Below, piece after piece: positions 19,401 through 32,200 of a stretch of 64,000 nt of DNA. A model generated the notes under the pieces. It did not search any database and was not told the origin of the DNA. It saw only the letters and a program-made list of their open reading frames with translations. Location of the stretch: contig NC_087251.1 of the NCBI RefSeq assembly GCF_037042905.1, forward strand, positions 43,091,373 to 43,155,372. Direction: 5' to 3'. Each line of letters begins with the position of its first letter. Within the stretch, counting starts at the first letter, position 1. Both the position numbers and the translations under genes were made by a program. Origin of the DNA: Lytechinus pictus (taxonomy: Eukaryota > Echinodermata > Echinoidea > Temnopleuroida > Toxopneustidae).

Positions 19401-20268
19401 GAGTCAAGGTGTCTCCAAATGTAACGTGAGTAACCGTGGAATAGCCCCTATTCTTATTATCATTTGTTTTTTAATTCCAGAAACTATAGCATATAGAACT
19501 TACCTATGTTTATAATGTCTTCATTGACCATTTTAGCACACGTTTTCAAATGATACACTTGTTTAATTCCAGTTATGTTTGATACCTTGACTTGTTTAGA
19601 ATGAAGGAACTGCTGTTGGATTCATGAGTCTGTCAACGGATGTTGATGTTGATCTCCTAAATACATGTTTTGAGTTGGGTCCATTCCATGGTCTGAAGAA
19701 ACCACATCCAGACGATATCCTCAAGGCCCCAACACCTCCCCCACCAGGTAGGTACCAATGATAGATGGATAGATAGATAGGATAGATAAGATAGATAAGA
19801 TAGATAGATAGGATAGATAGATAAATAGACAGACAGACAGACAGACAGATAAGATTAAACAAATTAAAAATAAAAACTTTACAAAAACATTTCATATTTG
19901 TGCTAGATACTTCTCAACACAAACATTTTAGATTACACTTTTTTGTTCAGTGGTGACATATCATGATAGAAAATGTAATATAAATCATAGATTTGACATT
20001 TATGTATTTCTATGAAACAATGTTTGAAAATATAATAACAAACAATAGAATACATTTGGCATGAATATTACCTTTTTCCTTCAAAGAAAATTCCACCTGA
20101 AATATACCTTAATCCCAACGGCATCCCAATCATGTGAAAGAGCTTAATACGCTCTTTCATTTGATACCAAATTCGTCATGGTAGTATTTATATTTCTGAA
20201 GATATATTAAAATTTTCAATGGGTGTATGTAAACTTTTGGACTCAACTGTAGATAGATAGGATAGATG

Positions 20269-20299
<31 letters not shown>

Positions 20300-23200
20300 T
20301 AGATAGATAGATAGGATAGATAGTTGACAAGATGAGTAGATATGTAGAGGAATAGTTAGAAAGATATATTAAGTAATGAATGAATGATGATGAAAGTTGG
20401 CTTATATTGAAAATGGTATGTTTAAAAAGATGCAAAATCCATAAATCAGCTATGCATGAGATTTTCCATGAAGTGGCATGGGATCACAGGCAATGTGTAT
20501 AATGTAAGTATATGGGGATAGGCTCTGATGCATGCGTGAGAAAGAGATTTGAGGGGATGAGCAAGAGTCTTAATGCATGAGACTTGGCATGTCTGATGTA
20601 AGTTTTTTATTTCATAGTAGATCAGATGAATAGAAATTCATAAAATAATAGGACATTTCTTTTGAAAAAAAAACAAAAAAAACAGACAGGTATATCTTCT
20701 TTGCTAAAAATTCAATCCTTCCTCTTTTCTCATTTCTTCAGAAGAGACAGCTGTTGACGATGAGATGGTTTCTGGCAGCCAAGCAGGGAGTGAAAAACCT
20801 CTTTCGAGAACAAGCTCAGTTTCGTCAATCAAAAAAGGTAATTATGAAATTGAGATTTTGACAAATTTGCCCTTAGTTTGGGCCCCCCCCCAAAAAAAGT
20901 CTTGATGGGCACTGATTAGTTTTCACCTGAAATATATGCTCTTTTGTATGAGTAACATGAGTTTCATTACCCTGATTTTCTTCTTCAGATTGTGTTTATT
21001 TGTAAACTAAATTTCATGATTTAGAAATTATATTCCTATGCAAGTTTTTGCCCTTTCTCGATTTAATTTACCCCAACTTGTCTGTATACCTATGACTGTA
21101 CTGTCGTGCTGTCATTTATAACAGTGTATGTCACTTTTGGTAACACATTTTTTTTTCACATTAATGATTGGACTATGTTTTAACTTTAAGCTGAAGATTG
21201 AAGATATTTAAAAATATCATAAGATCATGTTTAACTTTGAATCATTCACACAGGAGATACTGGAACAGCAGATAGACCTTCTAGTGGTTCCAAGCCCACT
21301 CCCTCAACCCAACCCCCTACTCAGACCCCCCAGCAGGCAAAAGCTACTCCCGTACCAGCTAAGACAGCCACACCCGTGACAGCCAAGAGCACCCCTCTAC
21401 CAGCGAAGGGTACCCCTAAGCCAGCTGCCACGCCCCTCAACAAACCCCCAACAGCTACTGGTTAGTTTTTCTTCATCATCATCTCACTTTTGTTTGTAGA
21501 CATTACAGAGCATGAAAATTAGTCATTCTTTTATTTGGCTTTAATTGATCATGAGAGTGCATATGCTAATGGGGGAAAAAATAGACATTTTTGAAATACA
21601 TACCATAAATTGAATATCAAGAGTATATATTTATGTATATTCATGTTTTGAATCCTGTAGATTTATGAATGCCTTTTAATGTGTAAATAGTCCTGGGCTG
21701 CCGGTTCAATTAAAGATTGATCGATCATTCATATTTTCATATATTCATATGTGGAGCGTTGTGGCCCAGAGGATTAGTCTTCGGACTTTGAAACAGAGGG
21801 TCGTGGGTTCGAATCCAAGCCATGGCGTAATTTCCTTCGGCAAGAAACTGATCCACAATGTGCTGCACTCAACCCAGGTGAGGTAAATGGGTACCGGTAG
21901 GAAGTAATTCCTTAAAAAGCTGTGTGCGCTATGAACGCCTAGCTTAGCCGGGTAATATAGGAGCGCCTTGAGCACCTAACAAGGTGGATATGTGCGCAAT
22001 ATAAATACCCTATATTATTATTATTTTAGATAATCTACTGTGAAAGACTAATATAATAGTTCTTATAGAGGATGATAGTAAGAAATATTTATGGGGATGT
22101 TTTGGTTTTCACAGGGAGTATCACAGAATCAGAGCTACATATTGAGAGGAAACTGAGTGATTCCCATATGAAAAGGTAAGTTTCAGATTTGAAATATATG
22201 TACGAGTCCGGATTCATTTCTAATGGATAGGATTCATAGATAGATAGCATACTGTTCGGTAGCATACTGTTCTTTTCAATATTTTTTTACATGTAGTCAA
22301 TTAAATATTTGAACTGAAACAATCTTTTAGCAGCAATTATTGCCCCCTTGTTTCATGTTAACCCTAATTTTTGTTGCTTGAATTCGAATGTACCGCTAAT
22401 AGCAATGAATATTTATAAGCACCATATTTCAAAAAGTACCGTACATTACATGAGTACATTAACGATCAGTGGTTCAAAGAAATATAGAGAAATAGATTAT
22501 AGAGGAAAAAATTCTTGCTGAAGGAAAAAAGAATAGAATAGTAATGGTTTATTTGCAATGCATGATTGGCAGCCAGTCGCTGAATATACATGTTTACAAA
22601 ATATAAGAACATACAAACAGTAGATAAATTAACCAAAAAAAAATAAGAGCAATAGCATTCCCAGTCTTAAAAGCTGTTACAGCTAAACATTTTCGGCCAG
22701 AATAAAAAAAAAATGAATGAATGAATGTCTATTTAGGGGGAATATACACCTCATTTCTTAAAGATATATTTTGCCAGATTTCTTTACAAGTTTATTTTGT
22801 TTGTAGTCAAGTATTAAAGAAATGACTAACTTGTAAAATTTATTTTTGTCAACAGTTCTGCATCAGTGATGAGTGACAGAGATGAAAGGGAATCTGTCAA
22901 ATCAGGAGTGTCAAAGGTAGGTAATTGCTCCGGAAATAGTAAACAAAGTGATTGATTTTGTTTTAATGCTGAAATATTTGAACTTGAACTATCAAACTGG
23001 AGTTTTGCAGGCTTGCTTTTGTACACTACTGTGGATTCTCTCAACCCATGGGAGCACATGCATGTTTTCCTTTTCATTCCGTCATTCTTTCAATAACTGG
23101 ATTAATGATAGGTTCTGTATTTTTCCCCTTTTTTTAAGGAGAGTTGTGTACTTTTTTCCTACAAGAGCACTCATTTTCATCACATTTTGGTACTAGACCA

Positions 23201-26200
23201 TATAAATGAACTGAAAATACAGAAAAAATCCCTCTTGCTATTGGATAACAAAAAAACAAAGCTAAAATTCACAGGTTATGTGGTTTGAATTGTCAAAATA
23301 CAGTACAATTTTCTGTCCATGGTCTCTTTTCACATAAGTGTGACAGGATGCAGAACCCAGGGCAAAGACATGGTGACACTACGTGCTTCTGCTATTAAAA
23401 TGATTAGACATCAGTTTCATTCGTGGAGCGTTGTGGCCCAGTGGATTAGTCTTCGGACTTTGAAACAGAGGGTCGTTGGTTCGAATCCCAGCCATGGCGT
23501 AATTTCCTTCGGCAGGAAATTTATCCACATTGTGCCGCACTCGACCCAGGTGAGGTGAATGGGTACCCGGTAGGATTTATTCCTTGAACGCTTTAGCGCT
23601 TATTAACATGGCGGCTCAGCTACAGCCGGGGTCATAATATGATACCAAGTATCAAAGCGCAGCTGAGTATATGCACATAGTAACTGCGCTATATAAATGG
23701 ACATATTATTATTATTATTAATTTTCCTAGAAGTGTAAAAAAAAGCATTCTGGAAATTGATGAGTGTATGTGTGCATGTGGGCTGTGCTACTGTGTCTGT
23801 TATTGCTCAGCACAGAATTTATCTACTATCTGAATTGATCTCTTTAACCAACTACTGTCTTCTAACTCAGAGGTCAGGATCCATAGTATCTAATCATGAC
23901 ATCGCTGAAGAAGCATTTCCGTCTGAGCTGAGCGTGACCCCTGAACCCTCGCTTCCTGAGCCTCGCTTTGAGCCGACCTACTGTGGACCAGCGAATGCTT
24001 TCTCGATTCAGCTCTTTTGCGTTGATGAACGATATGAAATGAGGTGATTAAACATACGCTTTCAATTTGTAGAGAATAAATATGTGATGGATTTAAAAAA
24101 AAGACTGATACAAGAAACTGGTTTAGTCCTGGAGGTTTTGTCTGTATAAGTCTTCATCGGAAATGTCTAAAACATACAAGATGTATCACTCAAATTATGG
24201 CAAATAATCCTGAAATAGTTTGCATTAATGATTTACTAAATTAAAAAGTTGTAATTTTCAAGTCTTGATTGTCAAAGAGAGTAATATCAAACGTTTCAAG
24301 AGAAATGCATTGAAAATGTAAAAATTGAAATAAAATGACATGAAATATATAAATCAATAATAAAGAAGATATACCTGTAAAACTACTACATTTAGTTTCT
24401 GTTGTTAAATAGACATTTAGGTTGCTATGATACAGATAATTGTGGTGGTAGATGGGTGTAGTATATCAGTAGTGCATATGCATGTGATGTTGCAGGTGAT
24501 ACAAATATCTGTGAAAATAGCACAGAACTAAAATAATTACATTTGTACTAGGAATATGTTGAGTCTTTAGTTTATTTTTATTTTTTTAACTTCAAATTTA
24601 TATGAAATAATCTTTTCGTTCAATTTTTTTTTCAGGTCTCAAGACTTCCTTCCCATGGCATTCTCCCTGTTTCCTGATAAAGACTTCTGTGTTCTCACCG
24701 TGCCTCACCTGGTCCCAGAATTCCCTCTACTTCAAAACTTTGTGGTGAGTGTTAAGATTATGATACCCATCCCTATTCCACCATTTTTTTTCCCCTTTTG
24801 GTTGAACAAACCAAAGTTGCCTGTTTTATTAAATACCTTATAAGCCAACATGTAGACCATCTGACTTCAGATCGCTAAAATTGATCAATAAACTTGTCTA
24901 CATTTTTTTTCATTTTATCCCTCAACACCCCCCCCCCCTTAGGAAGACATTTGTTTATAATTGTCTGATTGCATGTCAAGAAATTTGCAGATGGTTCTGT
25001 CAATATTTAATCTGTTTCTTTTGTTGTGAGCATTAAATATTGAATATTACTGTTCTTTTGTTTGGCATAATCAGCAAACATACAAAATAATAAATACTAG
25101 CGATGGGATAGGAGAGTCATATAGATGCTGAGAAAGGAAAACGATAAAAAAAAATAACTATAACCTGAAGATCTTCCTTCCCAGATCATTATTAAGAAGC
25201 TTGATATGTGGAAGAGCCGTGGTGTAGTGGTTCTGACTCTCGCCTTGTAAACAGAGGGTCATGTGTTCGAATCCCACCGCGGTCTAGCGTCCTTTGGCAA
25301 GACGTTAATCCACACTTTGCCACTCTTGACCCAGGTGCTAAATGGGTACCTGGTAGGATGCGAAAGATATTGTATGTTTGATTTTGCCAGCGCCATAATG
25401 AGGCTGCGATGAATGCAAGGAATACTCCCCAGGGAGTGGAGATTGTGCACTTTTCGTGCGGGATTGAAATGAATCCAATGACCGGGGTAATAATATGCTG
25501 TAAAGTGCTTTGAGCCATTCTGGGAAAACCGCTATATAAAAATTGGCTATTATTATTATTATTATTATATGTTGTTTTGTTTTCACACAGCGTGTAACCC
25601 CCAAATGCCCCAGTGTTCTATCCCAGGAGCTGTACCTCTTCCATCGGGCGGGGCTGCTCCAGTCCTTTGCGGTGCGCCCTGCTTGTACCTCTGACGTACC
25701 GGCCGTCACCACCCTGGTGGATGGAATCTTCAATCAGGAGATCCTGCTCTCTGATCTTGATCGCTTTAACAAAGCCAGGAGGGATGAAGTAAGTAGCCGA
25801 TTAAGAACTTGTTGATTAAAGGGGGAGTGAACTGCGTGTGGTTTCTCATTGACTGTATGTTATAAATACATAGTCTAAAAATGTATGTTTTCAGATATCT
25901 ACTAATACAACAGAGAATAGATTGACCTATAATTGTATTTGTATAGAGAAACTAAAATGTTTTGAGAGGAAAAGTAATTGATACTTGGTAACATAATTAT
26001 TGCAGTATAAATGCATTGAGTAGTTAATAAGCATGTTATCATTCAAGTGGGTCTATATTACTAGACTACACTAGCATTATGGGTCAGGAAACTGGCCAAG
26101 TATGAGTAGTTAAGGGCTTGAGATGGCACTTTTGGTTCGTATCTGCTTTAATACCCTCAAGATAATTCAAGGCCTTTTTTCCCCATGCTCAATATCTTCT

Positions 26201-29200
26201 ATCATTTACGAACGATAAGCATCAAAATACATAATCACAATACATACACAAAAGAGATAAAAAGGAAATGACTAATTCGAAAAAAAAGAGGTATGTTTTT
26301 TTCAAAAATGTCTGAAATTGATCTGTAGAGTTTGATGATTTAACGAAAGTGGGGATATTGTTCCATTCTTTAGATGAGGTAACAGCAAATGTACAATCAC
26401 CTGTTTTTGTATGGGTCTTTGGAATGGCAAGCAAAAATTGGTCTGGACGAACAGAGATGCGAGATGCTCTATGGGAAGCAAGGCTATCTTTGATATGTTT
26501 TGGCACCTGGTTATGAAGGGCTATGAAATCAAAAAGTAGTGATATAAAGACAATTCTCTTCTTCTTTACTTCTAGGATGGCACCCCAATCAAGGCCTTCG
26601 TGGCCACCTGTCACAACCAGGTGGTGGGTGTGGCCTTGACACGAGCGGAAGAAGACATCGAGTTCATCCTGTAGCAAGATTTTTAGCATGTTGAATATAA
26701 TACAAGAAATGATTGATCTGTAAATGCATGCGGCAGATAATGCACCTTGCCCCATCTTGTTCATTTTTATCCAGGATGGCACCCCAATCAAGGCCTTCGT
26801 GGCCACCTGTCACAACCAGGTGGTGGGGGTGGCCTTGACGCGAGCGGAGGAAGACATCGAGTTCATCCGCTCCCATTACAACATAGAGGACTTCATCTAC
26901 TTCAACCACCATCGACGAGATGAGCACGGTCACCTCCATCACTTCGCCATGAACCCCATCTTTCAGCATCGCTCCAAGCATTTCATGAAAGAGATCCTAC
27001 GACAGAGTCACCATACGTGTCTCTACTATCCCGTCTTTCCTGCCTATTCAGTATGTATCTATAATGCTCGTTTAAATGTTATAACACTTGTGTAAATGTT
27101 ATAACGCTTGTTTAAATGTTGAAATGATGAATGTTTTATCAGATTCTCAACCCTTATGGCTAGTATTCTGAAATTAGGTTTAACTTAAACCATGGTTTAA
27201 ATTTGAGGATTAACTTTGGATAGCCAGGTGTGATGCAAATCTCCATAACTTGGATGATCAGTAAATCACCATATTTGTCACTTAAAGCATTACAAACCAA
27301 CTTGAAATGATAAATGCTATAGTTGTATTTAGCATTAAAACATGGGAAAGGTCTCAATAAACTCACAAGAAGCATATGGTAAACAAATGTTTGACACTTG
27401 CAGTATCCCATATTCTTAGCTTAGACTTACATGTAGACCGTAACCTTAGTTAAACTGGACTCAGAATATGGACCAATTTGTTTTATTATGCAAATCCACC
27501 AAATATTCCAAACTGTCCATGCATACATTTTGTATTGACTAGGAGCAGAGGTCAAAAGGTCAAGGTCACCGTGGCATGTTTTCATCTTACCCTTCTGCAG
27601 TCCTTCTAAACACGATAACTTCAGTTTAACTTAACCTAGGCTCATATAATTTGATGTGTATGATACTAGCATGGATCCCAGGAAGCCTTTCGATTTTGAG
27701 GTCAAAAGGTGAAAGGTTAAGGTCACAGTGACAGGGTTTCATCTTACCCTTCTGAAGTCCTTGTAAATGCGATAACTTCAGTTTAACTTAACCTAGGCTC
27801 ATATAATTTGGTGTCATGATTCTAGCACGAATCCCAGGAAGCCTATTGATTTTGAGGTCCAAAGGTCAAGGTCACAGTGACATGTTTTCATCTTAATAAT
27901 AATAATAATAATGGGTATTTAGAGGCGCTAAAAACAAAAAGTACCATAGCGCGTACAATGTAGGAATAACAATTTAACATTTGCAATAATTACTACAATA
28001 TTCAAGATAAAAAGGGAAATTAATTATTGAGGAAAAAGGTATGTCTTAAGGGAAGATTTGAAGCCAAGAACACTGGAAGCATTTCTTATTGAAAGAGGGA
28101 TAGTATTCGCAAGTCTTGGCAGCTGCTACAGCAAACCGTTTTTCGGCAGAGGAGAGTTTTGACAAGGGAATGCAAAGTCTGAATGTGTCAGTGATTGAAC
28201 AAAGATCACGAGAGGGTGTGTATAATTTGATGGTATCATTAAGATATTCAGGTGCTAGATGATTTAGAGTTTTGTATACATATAAACAGACTTTAAACTG
28301 AATACGTTGGAAAAGAGGTAGCCAGTGGAGTTCCTTAAGTAGGGGTGTAGTGTGAGTTCGGGATCCAAAGCCAAAAATTAATCGAGCGGCACGATTCTGA
28401 ATAACCTCAAGTTTTCGTCTTTCTCTAGCTGACAAAACAGTATATAAACTATTACAGTAATCTAACCGAGAAAGAATAAGTGCTCGCACAGCATGGTGAC
28501 ATGTCTTAAGATCAATGAATCTACGAATCCTCCACAAATTGCTGAGATAATAATTACAATTACGGACAACATGATTTACTTGAGCAGACAGTGTGAAAAT
28601 GTTATCAATGCATACTCCAAGAACAGTAGTTTTAGTGGAGAAGGGGATGCATTGACCATTCACATTAAGCTGAATATGTGATATTGATTGCAGATGGCGG
28701 GCAGAAGAACAGAGAGCTTTGAATTCAGTTTTGCTATTATTCAGCTGGAGATAATTAGATCTTACCCTTCTGCAGTCCTTTTAAACGCGATAACTTCAGT
28801 TGAACTTAACCTAGGCTCATATAATTTGGTGTGTATGATACTAGCATGGATCCTAGGAATTCTATTGATTTTGAGGTCAGAAGGTCAAAGGTGAAGTTGC
28901 CACCTTCCATTTTTCTTGCTTGACCAATAACTCAATTTTCTGCGTTACAGGCGGGCGTATTATGTGCTTGCCTTAGCGACACTTTTCTTATCATTTTCAT
29001 TACTCTTTATACCGAAAGTATGAATTTGGGGAAAAGTATATGATTTCTGATTGTTTCTTTTAGTTAATTGTGGAACGTTAATTGTCTTTATACATTTTTA
29101 TTTTATTTTTGCTGTTTTATCAGAATGGATAGAGGATCATTTTTGTTGTGTCATTGGTTTTCTAAAGCACATTTGATATTTGAATGGTTATCCTTTCTTA

Positions 29201-32200
29201 TCAGGATGACATGAAGCACTCTCTGGTCACATGTCTCAACTTCATGGTACCAGTCCGAGCTAGAAGACAGATCATGTACCCACTTAAGGAGCTAGGTCAG
29301 AACGCTCCTTCAAAACGAGTTATCAAAGAACAGGTCAGTCAGAATTCAACTTTCTTCAAAATTTGCAGAAAAATATGGGAATTCTCGCTACCCCAAATAG
29401 CGATTTCGCCGAGATCCGGGAAAATCCCTGTAACGTGCATTGCATTATGGGATAGCTTTTTCGGTATTACAACTTCCTTTTCGGAAGTCCAACGCACTGC
29501 ATTTGCCATTTAGATCAACAGTGCCGTCATGCTCAACAACACAACGTAGCTTTCGCTCGGAAAGTTCGTGATCACAACCCTCTCTTTCACTAACAGTTTT
29601 ACAGCCTTTTCTGCTAAAGTCACTAATTCTGCCTGACGCTTTCCATTGCATGGTATTCATCTGTCAGTTAAGATTTTTTTAAGTTCCGAAACTGATTTTT
29701 ATCCATTTTGTGGTCGACGAAAAATTGAACGAAATGAATGCTGAATATACGGTATTTAGTGTCTAGTTGAATACGATCGTGATGTCAGGCCGGTCGCTAA
29801 ATGCAAAATTTTAAGATATTATTTGTTTGATTTTTTTATAACCAAATAAAAGCATGAATAAAAATTATTCTCACGTGAAATATATATTTTTTTTTATTTA
29901 TAATTCAAATGGAATAAAAACTGACCAAATGTAATAAAAAGTATTATACTCTGTACATATTACGATTGGCATCGATTTCAGCGTGGTGGAAAACTCAGTA
30001 TCGCGAACCTCGCGCGAGCATGACTCTAAACCGGAAGTGGTGATGACGACCCGACGGGGTGAAAATTATCTCGTCTCGCGCATTATGAGATTTTTGTTCC
30101 TATTTGGGGTAGCGAGAATTGATCGTAGACTGCATTCTTCTTTAGTGCCTGTCACATTGTTCCGTGCAAGCCTTGCACGTAACTATTTCTGCGACCTTCT
30201 GGTCACCCGCAGGTCGCCCGCATTGACAGTATCTCGCATGCATCTCACACGCTGTTGTCCATGAAAGCCCACGCAAGTCTGATTTGAAAAGTTTTGAACA
30301 TGTTAAAACCTTTGTTGTGGGTGAGTTGGTGGTGATTGCTGCGGATGAGTTGCTGGTGATTGCCTGCAACTCACCTGCAAGACTTGCATGGAACGATTTG
30401 ACAGGGCCTTCAAGGTTATTTTCCTGTTTCCATAATCAATGATAGTGTTTTACAATTATTTGATGATGAATATTGTAATGCCCTTACCTGATGTTCATTA
30501 ACCCTTATTAAACTGGGGGGGTCAATTTGACCCCCCCCCTCAACAAATTTGTCACTACGCCGTCGCACGAATTTTTTTGACTGCGCCGCTCACTGACTTT
30601 TTACTTTCAAGTCTTGCGCATCTTTTGAGACAAAATTTGCAACGCTGGGGTAAGCGGCTCCAAAATTACGCAACGTTTTGTAAGTGCATGTCAGACCAGA
30701 AATTGCTCAAAAACGTGATTCCGTGTAAAAAGTCAATGCAAATTGTGTTTTTCTCAACCAAAAATCATAAATTTTTAGTTTTGTTGGTTTCAATGGATTT
30801 ATTTTATTTTTTTTTTTTTTGAAAATTTTACTATACACTCCTGTAGTTTAAATCCGGCTCTACGCGCTTGCAAATTTGTCGTGGCGATTGCGCAATCAGC
30901 GGCCGAGATCTGAGGGGGGGGTCAAATTGACCCCCCCCCCCCAGTATATACTGGTCCAAAATAGCCCAGTTAAGATAGGGTTAATCTGTAGCTTGTCTAT
31001 CACAATATTTGAGTTTCACAGAGTGCTAGGATAAGACATATTTTTTTTTGGGGGGGGGGGCGGGTGATAGAGAAGGTATTTTTGGAAGGACTTGTGACAA
31101 GTGTTTACTTGAAGACTTGAATAATTTATGCTCTCTATAGCTATCATGACTTAGGATTTTTAACCTCTTCTTCTTTAGTGTGCTTAATGAAAAGATTCTG
31201 GAGTAATGTGAGTTTATGACTAAATATTGGCGAACATGTTAAAAATATGGTCTTTCATGTACTAGTATCCATATAATTTTCAAAACAATACTTTTTGATG
31301 ATATCATAATGTAAAACATCTACTTTCCATTGATTATTTATATTTTTTTAATCATAGGAGATGTATGCGTTGAGTCACATCAACAGGAAGTTGACCTTAG
31401 AACCAAAGGTCACGATCAATGCCCGCATCGTTGTGGTTGGAGCATCGGATACAGGCATCGCTTTCCTTGAAACACTCGCATTCTGGTAAATATATTTATT
31501 GTGTATCTCTGACCTCTGCATGTCTACTGATAATGAAAGAAAGGTAGAAAGCAATGTTGTTATACCCTTCCTGTTTTATTAATGGAGGGAAATTAATCTA
31601 TTTTTGAGATTAGCAAACATGTGAACTAAATAAAGAAAATCTAAATACGGTATCGAATCATCTTTTTCTTTTTTAATCGAATTATTATGAAAGCATAAGT
31701 ATAGGTACATCACAGTGATGGAAAATGAATAAATTCTCTGGCCCGTTCTCTGAACTCAGGTTGAAAATAAACCCTGGTTTAAAGTTGTGGTTTAACTATG
31801 AAGAGCCAGTCGGGGCACAAATCTATTAGTACACATTCAATTTAATAACTCACATGACACTCAATTCATTCATAACTGCTGGGAATGATAAGTGAAGTAT
31901 TTTTCTTCATTATGCAAGCAATAGTAAACATAAGGAATATACAATGTAAACAGATTTTTAAAAAGTTTTTGGCTCCCATAATTTTAGCACAGACTTAGAC
32001 CGGAGTCTAAGTTAAACCTGACTTCAGAATGCAGGCCTCTGGTTTTAATATTTTTGGCATTAATTTGTATATTCTTAAATGTTCTTGTATTTTCGATGAA
32101 TGTCATATTTAGATAAATGATTATCCTCTTTTGGAATTTATCATGTGTGAATCATTCTGTAAATGTTTTATAATATATGTGTTGCCATGCTGTCTTTTTT

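Noticed and set aside
25206-25280. tRNA gene at SINE heads (also 15237, 17558, 21751, 23420, 53730)
   Set aside because: A and B boxes are present, but acceptor stems do not pair and each is fused to a SINE body with an ATT tail.
26664-27095. Alternative starts upstream of CFAP61 exon 14 and minus-strand frames over it
   Set aside because: Exon boundaries and frame are fixed by acceptor, donor and homology; opposite-strand frames are shadows.
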